Positions 1 through 14,027 of a DNA stretch of 64,000 bases are shown piece after piece. The DNA lies in NCBI GenBank assembly GCA_030063045.1, contig JAQSEB010000066.1, forward strand, positions 558,001 through 622,000. Reading direction: 5' to 3'. Origin of the DNA: Pratylenchus scribneri. Its lineage: Eukaryota > Nematoda > Chromadorea > Rhabditida > Pratylenchidae. The notes under the pieces were generated by a model, which did not search any database, was not told the origin of the DNA, and saw nothing but the letters and a program-made list of their open reading frames with translations. Position numbers and translations under genes: made by a program. Position 1 is the first letter of the stretch. Every line of letters starts with the position of its first letter.

Positions 1-1739
1 GATCAATGCCAAATTTTTGTTTGAATTTTTCCAATAATGGAATTTGTGTGTCCAATTTGAGCATTGCATTTGGATAACACAAATGGAAAATATTCGATTC
101 ACTCAATACTGGGCAGGCATTCTATGAAATCAAAATATGATTGGATTTAAGTAAAAAATAAACCCAAATTTGTGCAGCTTTAATCAAATTGTCCGTTGGG
201 AATATTGGCAAATCCTTCATCACCGCTCCCTTTCCCTCCTCCATTTCCACCATTGTGCCTTCCCATTGTGCATTTAGGCCATAAACCAAGGAAAGGAGAT
301 TTGTCCATCGCCAATTTGGAACTTCCGAAGCAATTGCTTCGCAAAGGGAGCGCATAGAATCGAATGAAAGAGCCGGAATATGATAGCATTGGAAACGAGA
401 TCTAAGGGGTGGATCCATTGAATGGCCTTGGAATGTGGGAATCGGCAGGCCTAGGCAAATCACAGAAAAATGTTCAGACACCCTCTCCAATTTCCAATCA
501 CGCAATTTTTCTGGGGAATATTTCTGAAAATACAAAAATTAATTGAGATTAAATTGTATAGTTATTTCCATATTGAATGGGAAATGTAAAATTTCTAATT
601 TTTAATCAACAACTAAATTTGGTTCAAATAAAAAAATAATTTGAATCTATTATCAATAGAAGCTGAAGAAAATTTTGTTCCTTTTCCAATTTTCCCTTTA
701 ATTCTAGCTTTTTAAAAAAATTTTTCTATGGCTTCTATTTGTATATATTTGAAATGTAAAATACTTCAAGTAGTTTGTCAAATTTGTCTGAAGCCATTAA
801 AAATCTTCCATCGTCCAATTGCATTTCTCGATTCTCGAGTAAATTATTCAAAATTGGGAGAACATTTCGTTCCGCTTTTTCCACTCCATCGATGACCAAT
901 ACTCGTCCATGGATCGCTGCTTTTACTGCGCACTGTGAGAAATTTTATATTATGGAAGCCAATAATTTATAATGCAAAAATATGATAATTTTTAATTTTC
1001 GTATCATAAAAATTTTCAAATTTGTTAAGAAATTTTAAGTTCTCCAACCAAATCAGTGTAGAAAGCAGAGCCCGACCGGATTTCCCGTCTTTGTTTGATG
1101 TCTGCTTCCGTTGTGTCCCTGGTAATGGCCAAATATTCAAATTCACGATTGCAAAGTTCCTCCAAATTTAAAATAATTTAATTTTAGAAAAAGTTAAAAA
1201 TAAACCAAAAATTGGAAGACAATGTTGGCACGAAGGAAACCAGGAGAACCAATCAGGAAAATATCCTGTTTGAGTGCATCTTTTTGTAGCATCCATTTCA
1301 GAGTTTTCACAACTTGTTGGGCCTGGCTTCCACTGGCTGAAATTTTGGTAATCCTTATTATTAATTTTTTTGCTCAGAAATTTTTATAAAATTTCTTCAA
1401 ATATAACTTTAACATTAACGCATCTCAAATAATTGAGGAGTTTGGACTTTGGATCATTTATTATTATTATTGAGTTGACTCGCCGAATCCAATGGGCACT
1501 AGTTCCAAATTTTTCGCTTTCCGAATTGGCACTTTCACCTCCCCAATTTTTATAAATTCATTGCCAACATTGTCACTCATTGATCGAAATTGAAGTAAGT
1601 TTTTTGTTGATGGAAATGTTGTCATTTGCTGGCCACAACATGGGCCAAATGTTCCCATCCTTATCATCAATACCCTTCTTTGCAGCCTTCCAATAATTAA
1701 AAATTTTCTAGTAATCATCCTACAAATAATAAAAAACAT
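1..1739 (-). CDS. vwa-8: VWA8-like AAA+ ATPase, N-terminal part (cut by left edge)
   Basis: Spliced minus-strand exons read as the N-terminus of von Willebrand A domain-containing protein 8, a large mitochondrial AAA+ (dynein-related) ATPase. The first exon (about 1467-1739) carries an Arg-rich, mitochondrial-presequence-like start (MITRKFLIIGRLQRR) and then KIGEVKVPIRKAKNLELVP, like the conserved VWA8 opening. Next come QDIFLIGSPGFLRANIV (a degenerate P-loop, as in human VWA8), REFEYLAITRDTTEADIKQR, REIRSGSAFYTD, and, at 122-535, VICLGLPIPTFQGHSMDPPL followed by RSRFQ, matching the family motif before the arginine finger. The start is either ATG 1739 or ATG 1718; I favour 1718 because the presequence then starts cleanly. 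The remaining AAA modules and the VWA domain lie beyond the window. Family assignment is confident; exact splice sites were not all fixed. Confidence 0.88.
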
Positions 1740-4700
1740 TAAAAATTCACGTGAATAATAAATAGTGTGCCATATATGGCATTCATGAAGCCATAGGCAA
1801 CAGCATTAGCCAAGACACTCTTTTTTACTTTGCTTTTTGATTGAAAATTGCATTTTTTGCAAGAATAATTTTAAATAAAATGCCAATCAATTTTTAAACA
1901 AATTAATATTTTTTGGGTGCTGTCCATAATATCATCTTCTTGATGAAAAAATGCTTTGTTCAAAAGCTTTGTTTATTAAGTTTTTCTATTATTTCTGATG
2001 AATGATAATAAAAATTATAAGATTGAACATAAAAAATAAAAAAAATATTCTTTGTTAATTTTTAAGTGTTCCTAAATTTCCATAATAAAATGGCTCATCC
2101 ACTTTTCACTGCTGAGATCGTAAAATCAAATTTAAAAAAATTAATTCATTTCAATTTTTTTGATCGGAACGGAATATGCACTTTCCAGTTAATTATTAAA
2201 AATCTCAAACCAAAAAGACACGTCAGCAAATGGAAAAATTTGAATCTTTTAAGAGCAGCCACAAGGCAGATAATGAATGGAGGAGAACGGTGAACGATTT
2301 AAGAAGAAATGAATGAAGGTGCCTTTGGGCTTCTTTCCTTGCTGCTGGACAAATATCGAACTCCGTAGTGGTCGACACAGTTGATTTTATTGACTGCGCG
2401 TTTATTTGGATTAATAATTTTGATAGTTTCATGGATTTAATTTGTTTTTAAAAATCTTTAATTTATTCTCTTTCCATTTTAATTGTTAACATTTATGAAA
2501 GATAAATTATACTTTCATTTATCATAATTTGTTAAAAAATTGGTTTTGATAATCGTAATTGGATGGATAATTTTATTAAAATTGAAATTTTTCCTTGTCA
2601 AATTTGTCAAAATAGAGAATACTCCTTGGAGTACGGAATTCATATTGGATTTGGATGAAAACCAAAGAATAAAATTTAGCAAAAATTACAAAGAAATTTT
2701 TTTTGCAAGGAAGGTCATCAGAAAGATCAAAATTCATTCGCACCTTTAACTGAATGAAGATGAACAAATTTCATATCGAAAAATGTTTAAATTGAATGAA
2801 AATAAAACTACGTCAGTATCGGTGCTAGGATGTGTGATGCCCTTGAACTTTTAAAAAATCGGACCTCTGCAAAAAAATCTTATATAAATTGAGAACTTCT
2901 CATCAGCATTTTCCATTTTTTTAAATATTTCTTATAACTAATGAATTAATTGTCTTTTTTCAGCATTAAAACTCTGGTTTATTTCTTTATAAACATTTTA
3001 TTCTTATCTATTTCTTCTATTTTTTGAACTTTATATTTTACTTTTTTTTTTATCAATCATAGCAATCACTCCATGTTTTTTGACCTTTAAACCCGCCCCT
3101 TGCACATCTACATTTTCGATTAATATTTTGAAAATGAATATTATGAATTATGTGTGGGTGGGTGGTGGCTGGTGGGCGAATATTTTCACGCCATATTTTC
3201 GAATTCTTTTTGATATTGTAGCAAAGTACACCAAAAATGATTTGATGAAAATATACCGAGAATATTTACATATTAATGAGAAATTGTGAACAACAATTAT
3301 AAAACTTTTCAAACTATTTATTTACCACAATAATTAATAAAAATTGCCGCATTATTCAATTCATCTTTATTCATTTTGGAAAACGATTTTAAAATTTGCA
3401 TTAATCACAACAAATTGAATAACGATGAAACCCGTCTTTTTCAACGTAGACAATGATTCTGCCATGCATTCTCTTCTTACATACCTTTTTGTGACCATTT
3501 TAATAATTAAATGGCATCCCCAAATTCTGCTGAAAAGCATGCATAATTTCATTCCAAATTATTCTGTGTGTATTGAATTACACTTTACTTTATAACTAAA
3601 CTTTTGATTTCTTATCAATTATCAATTGTAAAAATGAGAAAAGATACATTTCCTTTTCCCGAGGACCCTTTTCTTCCTTACAACAAAAAGGCAACATTAG
3701 TCCAGCGAGGCATTTATAAAGCCTCTAAAATTATGATGACGATATTGCAGCAGGAATATAAATGGGGAATCGGGAGAAATGCAGGGGTATCGAAGGAAGA
3801 AAGCACTTTGGTTTGCTACAATCGTTTTCCTGTCCTTACCCCTTATCTTTTCTTTCAATCCATTTGTCCCCAAATTCCCATTCTTTCATATTCTCGTTTC
3901 CCGCGCTAGGCCAATTTCCCACCCTAAACAATTCCCTATACAATTCCCTTCCTCCCATTTCTTCAACCAACTTCGTCCTTCACGTATTTTTACGTGATGG
4001 AAAACATTGGAATAGTAGTCCACCTCTTCCATTGCTTTCTCACAAATAATATTTTTCTCCACTTAATATTTATTGATTGCTTACCAAGGGCGAATCTAGG
4101 GGGTGGAGTCCATTTTAGTCGTTGTTTTTCCTCTCCTCCTTGTGCAAAAAACCATGGACACGGAAGGAAAAACGAAAATGCCCTCTCCACGATAAAAGAA
4201 GGCTTAAGGGATTCTGATGTGAGAGAAGAGAAGCAAAATGAGAAGGGCGAGTTTTAGAGATTGCTCAAAGCAATTTTCCTCTCATCTATTACAAAATCCC
4301 CGTTGCCTAGAGCCCCTTTTCTTTTCTTTCTCTTGTTCATCCTCTTCTTAAGCATTCGTCGTATATTCGGCTCCGTCAAACATCAGCATCGGCGTACGTG
4401 TCCATCCAATTTCCCGCAAATTTACTTCGCTATTTCCCCTCTAAATCTCTCGTTTTTGAATCCACCATACAGATCCAATCCATCCATATTGCTGTGGGGC
4501 ATTTCGCTCACTCACATCGCAGCAACCCTAGATACAAAGTCAAATAGAGCTAGCTACATAGCATTCAATCAACAAACCAAAAAAGACCAATTCCTTCTTT
4601 TCTTTCTCTCCTACATGTAAGCCTAATACTCTGACTTGGCCCAAAAATCGGTCATTTATCGCCCACAATATTTCCTCTCGATGTGTTTCTCTTTGTGGGG

Positions 4701-5441
4701 AGAATAGTTGAAAGTAACACTACTCTATTCACCGCAGCTCCGCTCCTCTTAACTGCCAACCAGCCGGCTGGCAGCAAGAAAGCAAAAGAGGCAAGTCGCT
4801 CTTTGTGGGGAGTTAAGGGCAAAATAGTAGTCATCGTGCTCGCCCACTTTTCTGCACAACCATTTTTTGTTCTCCCCCTTTCCTTCATCTCGCCAACCGT
4901 TTCTTCATAAATGCAGTCCGGGGCATTCCATTCCACTAATATTGCCCGCTGGGACCTCAACGACCTTGGCAAAGGCCAAAATATGGGGTCGGACTTGCCT
5001 CTGTTATGGTCGATTTTGGCCTAACCAACGGAATGTTGAAGAATTTTGGGAGAAAGGGGTGGGCGGTTGGTTGGTTCCCGTTTGGTCCCTCCCACCATTT
5101 TTCTTTCGTTTCGGTCCTCCCCTTTAGCTCATTTACTGTGTTGGCCCCTTGTGATGTTTTTTATTATTTTGCCCAACCTCACTCCTTTCCTCTTCAATGC
5201 GGCCAAAGGCAACAACAAAAATGTTCCCTGTGCTCTCGGCCAATTCCATTCCCATCTTTGCCTCATCACAGCGGCTTTCAGTTTTTTAGGGAATATAAAA
5301 GGGAATTTTGGAGGCCATCCCCTCTTTTTTTCATTTTTATATTGGGCAAAAGGAAGAGGAATTTACTTTACATCCCGCAGCAATAACAAACAAAAATGAA
5401 TTCCTCTCTATTCTTTCATGCTGCTTAACAGCAGATGCCCC
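1740..5441. other. Intergenic region, no convincing gene
   Basis: The stretch between the start of the VWA8-like gene (-) and the 206-bp duplication holds no ORF that I recognise. Positions 1740-3600 are AT-rich. A minus-strand piece near 1742-1870 reads KKSVLANAVAYGFMNAIYGT but has no clear start, splice sites or family, so I leave it uncalled. From about 3600 to 5440 the base composition rises in C and T, and several overlapping ORFs are open on both strands. That is the usual look of nematode promoter or UTR DNA rather than coding sequence. Confidence 0.5.
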
Positions 5442-5851
5442 TCACAATATTCCTTTGCTCCTCCGGGGCCAAGGTTCATTCCCGGGTCGAGCTTTTTGTG
5501 TGAATTTATTTGGGGAGAGAAACACCTTTTCTCCTCCCTTTCGAATCAGAAAAATAAAAATATTTTATTGGTGATTTAAAAAGAAAGGAACAAAAACAGC
5601 AGCAGCAGATGTTGTTGCATTCAATCAAAAAAAACCCGCCTATTAATATCACAATATTCCTTTGCTCCTCCGGGGCCAAGGTTCATTCCCGGGTCGAGCT
5701 TTTTGTGTGAATTTATTTGGGGAGAGAAACACCTTTTCTCCTCCCTTTCGAATCAGAAAAATAAAAATATTTTATTGGTGATTTAAAAAGAAAGGAACAA
5801 AAACAGCAGCAGATGTTGTTGCATTCAATCAAAAAAAACCCGCCTATTAAT
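5442..5851. repeat. Near-perfect direct tandem duplication, about 206 bp, two copies
   Basis: Copy 1 spans 5442-5647 and copy 2 spans 5649-5851. They are identical by eye except that copy 1 has one extra CAG triplet in a short (CAG)n run. Each copy starts TCACAATATTCCTTTGCTCC and ends in AACCCGCCTATTAAT. It is not part of a gene I can recognise. It lies about 0.7 kb upstream of the R-SMAD start codon. Confidence 0.95.
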
Positions 5852-6539
5852 TTGGGTCGAATTCCAACTCAATTCATCTTAAAAATTATTTTAATTTTGA
5901 ATGGGCGAGAGGCCAACAATTCCCAGCTAAAAATTGATAAGGGAATTATTTTTGAGTAATCCACCGAATGCATCAATGAACAAATAATTCAAATTTGAAA
6001 AGCGCTTTTCCTTCCTCCTCCCAACTCCCACACAAAAAGTGCAATTTTGCCTTCTTTATTCAATTCAAAAACATTGGGCCTTCCCTTATATCCATTCCCT
6101 CAAAAAAATTAAATAATATTTGAACAGCTCCTTTTGAGGATGAGATATAGTAGGGCCACCTGCTCAAGCGATTGAATGCTATCCTCTTTAAGAACATTTT
6201 GAATTTTGTTGACCAAAAAGTTGCCAATAAAAATTGGATATTAAAAAAACAAATTGGAATGAAAAATGTATTTATTTTAATTTTTTTGTACTGATGAGAA
6301 AATTTTATTTGAATTCTTTTAATTCTAAATTGTTTCAATGCCTGTTATTTAATAAAGGAAGATGAGATTTTAATTCATTTTAATGGCCAATTTATTAACG
6401 CGCATTTGGTTTTAAATTGTCCCATTCAGCGAATATTTTTAATTTTAAGCACTTTCTCATTCTACGCATCAAATTAGCTTTTGAGTAAATTATTTTAATT
6501 TATTTACTTCTAAAACAACAACAAATAAAATAAGTGAAA
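5852..6539. other. Upstream region of the R-SMAD gene, no gene seen
   Basis: AT-rich sequence between the duplication and the R-SMAD start. No recognisable ORF. It probably contains the 5' UTR and proximal promoter of the R-SMAD gene, but I see no specific element. Confidence 0.4.
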
Positions 6540-9979
<3,440 letters not shown>

Positions 9980-10283
9980 AGGAAGAAGAATTATAAATTT
10001 TCCCAAATCCCTCAAATTTATATTCCGCCCATTTATTTTATCCCTTTGGTTTGTAGACCATTTTTGATTATTAATTAAATCAATGGCATTTTAGCAGAAA
10101 GAAATATCATTGAAATGGTTCCTCTATTCAAATTGAAATTCCCAATTAATTAAATTAATTTTATTATATAATCATTTTAGTGACATTTACAATTTACCCC
10201 AATTCACGCGTATTAATGTATTTTTTAATTTAATTAAAATAAATCCTATCCTCTTCCCTTAACCCTTATAATTATAAATATTA

Positions 10284-10289
10284 AATAAA
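10284..10289 (+). promoter_or_regulatory. Polyadenylation signal AATAAA of the R-SMAD gene
   Basis: Canonical AATAAA about 305 bp after the R-SMAD stop codon and before the hAT-type element. Confidence 0.6.
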
Positions 10290-10540
10290 AGCTTCTTAAA
10301 AATGTTTATTCTTTGATTTTAATTTTTAATTATTCTGCAAATAAATATGCATATTCTGATAATGTAATATAGTTTATCAAAGGAAATTTTTTTATATAAT
10401 TTATTGAAAGGGGATAACTATCGTAAAAAATGTCAAAATGATCAATAGAATATTAGATAAATTCCTAATATTTTTCAGCATTTATATTTTATATTTTCAA
10501 TATTGGAAAAAACCTATTTATTTAGAATCTTGGTAGATCA

Positions 10541-11378
10541 CAGGGATGCCAGATGGATTTTCATTTTGGGGGGGGGGGGGCATTTTCATGAAAAAAGGGG
10601 GCATTTGGGGGGCATTTTCAGTAAAAAAGGGGGCATTTTGGGGGGCATTTTTAAAAAGTAACAAAAAAGATTAGAAAAAATTTTTCTAAGTGTTTATCGT
10701 TATTTTATGCATTTTTGCCACAATTCTTAGTGTGAACTGTGAAATAAACAAATTAAATGCCTCTGAATTTGAAAAATTAAATTTTTTAAAAGTTGAGGGG
10801 CTCATAGATTTTGTATAATGCGCAGAGGACTATTTTATTCTGCAGCCAAAAATTCTAACGAAAAATGCCCTCTCAAATGAAAAATTTTAGGAAAATATGG
10901 ACCACATGGAAAAATTAGACTAAAAATTGGCCGCGCAGCGAAAAAATTTTACTTAAAAAATGGCCGAATAGCAAGAAATTTTAACGAAAAATGCCCCCAA
11001 AGAGAAAAATTTTACTCAAAAAATGGCCGAATAGCAAGAAATTTTAACGAAAAATGCCCCCCAAGAGAAAAATTTTACTCAAAAAATGGCCGAATAGCAA
11101 GAAATTTTAACGAAAAATGCCCCCCAAGAGAAAAATTTTATAAAAAAATAGCCCCGCAGGGAAAAAATTAAGCAAAAAATGGCCTCGCAGAGAGAAATTT
11201 TAACCAAAATTTGCCGCGCAGCGAGAAATTTTAGACAAAAAATATCAAAAAAGAAAAAATTGTCAAAATTTTAAAAAGGGGGCATTTGGGGGGCAACTCG
11301 GCTTGGGGGGCAAAAAAGGGGGCAAAATCTCAAAAAGGGGGCAAATGCCCCCCGTGGGGGGGTACTCTGGCATCCCTG
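10541..11378. mobile_element. Non-autonomous hAT-type DNA transposon, 838 bp
   Basis: Terminal inverted repeats of 13 bp, CAGGGATGCCAGA, are perfect at both ends. They are flanked by an identical 8-bp target-site duplication, GTAGATCA, at 10533-10540 and 11379-11386. An 8-bp duplication with TIRs starting CAGGG is typical of hAT elements. No transposase ORF is present. The interior is built from G-runs (GGGGGCATTTT) and an A-rich/GGCCGCGCAGCG module. It sits between the convergent 3' ends of the R-SMAD and Nudix genes. Confidence 0.93.
10955..11150. repeat. 63-bp tandem repeat inside the hAT-type element
   Basis: TGGCCGAATAGCAAGAAATT recurs at 10961, 11024 and 11087, exactly 63 bp apart; the third unit is partly diverged. 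Each unit looks like two joined copies of a ~31-bp module (poly-A-rich, then GGCC/GCCCC block). Confidence 0.9.
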
Positions 11379-11464
11379 GTAGATCATCACAAAATATAAT
11401 CCAAATTAATTGATGAACGAATTTATGTATTCCCTTCGCCCTTCCACATCGTAGGTGATAAAAT

Positions 11465-11575
11465 CAGAAATCAAGTAGGAAAAATGTCGCCTCAGAAATC
11501 AAGTAGGAAAAATGTCGCCTCAGAAATCAAGTAGGAAAAATATCGCCTCAGAAATCAAGTGGAAAAATGTCGCCT
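11465..11575. repeat. 28-bp tandem repeat, four copies
   Basis: Unit CAGAAATCAAGTAGGAAAAA followed by TGTCGCCT, at 11465-11492, 11493-11520, 11521-11548 (one G-to-A change) and 11549-11575 (one base deleted). It begins about 80 bp after the hAT target-site duplication. No coding role is seen. Confidence 0.95.
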
Positions 11576-12065
11576 TTGTTGCCCTTTCATCAGCGTTTTC
11601 AGGATTCTGGCGCCACAACGCTGAAGATGAAGAGAGGGAAAGCAAATCAACCGCAGCTGCTGCAGAAATTGAGGAAATTGAATTGTAGTACAATTGAAGT
11701 CTAAAATTTTTCTTCAAAAATTTATACAAATAATATAAAATTCATAGGATCTGATTTTATGAGTCTCTGATGTACTTTTACAATTAGTTATTGGCTAGTA
11801 CAGGTTATTCTATCAATACAGACAGTGAAGAATCCCATTTAAGATTTAAATATCCTTTCTTTTTTGGCCATATTATTAGAGGCTATTACCGAATTTTTGC
11901 TTCTGTATAAGTAAATATTATCCATATTTTTGTTAAACATAAAATTTATAATTTTTATCGAAGTTTTTGTTAAAAATATGAATTTGTGAATTAAATATTA
12001 TTAGTAGTTTTTTATTTGTTCAGTGAAATTAGGTAGATATTGCCTTCTTTGAATTGAAGTAAATT

Positions 12066-13801
12066 TCACAGTTTGTTATTGCCATCTAATGCCCAATTCT
12101 GAAAATTAAAAAGTTGTACAAATTAATTTTCATTTTTACCCTTATTAAACGATGAGCAATTGCCCCGGGTGGCGGAATGTAGTTTAATGTATTTATTTCT
12201 ACATTTTCTATGGCTAAAAAAATAAATTAAAAAATGTAAAATTTTTTTACTTTTCGATTGCCGTTTTAGTCCTTTCAAAAATGGATCACTTTCCATCCGC
12301 TTCAGAACTTGGCGTATTTCATTTCGACTAAACCAATTAGCATATTCCAATTCGGCAATATTTGTTTGCAGCTGGAAATATAAATTAAATAAAAATGTAA
12401 AATATTTCACTTGATCATTTCGATTGGCTGTTGCAATAAATGGAATCATAAGAGAAGAACCGGGGATTGGCCAACTTTGTGAACCACCTAATTGTTTTAC
12501 ATCCCAGCAATAAATGCCCACTTCTTCAGCCACTTCTCTCTGCACAGTTTGTTCCAACTCTTCGCCGAGCATACAAAAACCAGCAATACAAGTGAAAACC
12601 TTAATAACAAAAATTATAAAAGAAATTTATTATAATGTTCAAAAATTATTCCTAAAAATGCTAACCTCGCATTTTTCATAAAATTTTTAGAATTTTGATT
12701 CCGAAAATTTATTTTTTTTAATTAATATTACTTGGCCTAAAATACTTATTAAATTCACCTGATTTGGCGATCGATTATGCCGAACCAAAAGTGCATATTC
12801 ATCGGTTTCATCTCTAATTAATGTAATGACCACCGGAGATATCTTTAATTAATTTTTATAATTTTTCAATATTTATAAAATAATTTACCGTTGGATAATA
12901 TTCGCGTTGGCAGCGAATACAATGAGCAGAAGATTTTGATGCTCGATGTTTTAATGGATTTGTGCAAGTTGGACAATGTTGATATGTCCAAAACCATCTC
13001 ATAGTCGATTGAAACTGCAACAAAATTGTCGATTTGATAATTGAATATAAATTAAATTGTTTGTTACCTTTGCTAACCATTCCCTTTCTTTTGGATTTTC
13101 CAAAGTTAGCATCGCGTAACGAAGATCCAATAATCGAACTCCCAATGAAGAGGCCAATTCATTTCGATATTTATTTTCAGGGATCCCACTTTCTGGTGGA
13201 GGTTCTTCTAATCGAATACTTGAACCGAATAATGAAATCTACAATAATTTTGACTTATGATTCATTTGTTTTTATTACATAATTGCTTGAATCATTCCCG
13301 GCTCCCCAAATGTCAAGCAATGCAGAATTTAATGTACCAATTTCTATTCCATATGGCGTAAGAATTTGACGTAATTCTAAAAATAAATTTGAATGAATTT
13401 ATTATTGTTTAAAATGTTTAACCTTTACAATCAAAAATTCGCAACTTCGGCGGTGTTTGCGTATCAATATTTTGAATTGCCACTCTTTTATCAATCATTA
13501 AAACTAATTTTGAATTTTCAAATTGTTTTTCAATTATGTTATCTGTGCAACGCTGTTTTATATTTTTATAAATATTCAAATAAAAATCGATCATTCACCT
13601 GCCAGTAATCGAATATTTGAGCTCTCTTGACATAAGCAGCTTTTCCTTCATTTGTAATTTTGGCCTCACCAAAAAATGTTCAATGGTATTGGTTAATGTT
13701 ATTTAATATTTCTATTTTAAACCTGCATTTGAACATAAATTCATTCGGATGAATTTGTTAAACAATTTGCCGTGTAAAAAACAACGAAGATAATTCTGCA
13801 T
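12066..13801 (-). CDS. NADH pyrophosphatase, Nudix family (NUDT12/NUDT13/NudC type)
   Basis: Predicted zinc-binding Nudix hydrolase that cleaves NADH or NAD-capped substrates to NMN(H) and AMP. Minus-strand exons in order give an N-terminal region (LRQILTPYGIEIGTLNSAL, RLLDLRYAMLTLENPKERE), a zinc ribbon with CPTC and CIRC pairs (C-x2-C-x15-C-x2-C, near 12930-12995), and the Nudix box GFCMLGEELEQTVQREVAEE followed by VGI. After the box comes SQSWPIPGSS, a variant of the SQPWPFPxS signature that marks NADH pyrophosphatases. The C-terminus, IPPPGAIAHRLIRNWALDG, matches the family tail. ATG 13801 begins a basic, presequence-like peptide (MQNYLRCFLHGKLFNKFIR), but the junction from this exon to the next (13613-13671) could not be put in phase, so the N-terminus is tentative. 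It lies 226 bp downstream of the uridylyltransferase stop codon on the same strand. Confidence 0.88.
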
Positions 13802-13969
13802 AAAGCTCTGTCGTGAGAATTCAACATATATTGGTTGAAAATAATTTATTGAATTAAATATAAATGGTTTAAAACTTGGTATTTTACATCAATTAATTTT
13901 TTAAAAAAGATTTCTTTATTCACATAATCAAAATCAAATAAGAAAAATATTAGCACTTGTTTCCTGGTT

Positions 13970-13975
13970 TTTATT
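13970..13975 (-). promoter_or_regulatory. Poly(A) signal between the uridylyltransferase and Nudix genes
   Basis: AATAAA on the minus strand, about 53 bp after the uridylyltransferase stop. A splice-acceptor-like CTCACGACAG lies just upstream of the Nudix start codon and could serve as a trans-splice site. Confidence 0.5.
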
Positions 13976-14027
13976 GTGATATAAGTATTCTTTGGTTGAT
14001 GGCTTCAATTATGGCAGAATATTTCAT

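Noticed and set aside
3604..5574. Several plus-strand ORFs of 80-126 aa
   Set aside because: They overlap each other in different frames, are composition-driven, and some run into the 206-bp duplication.
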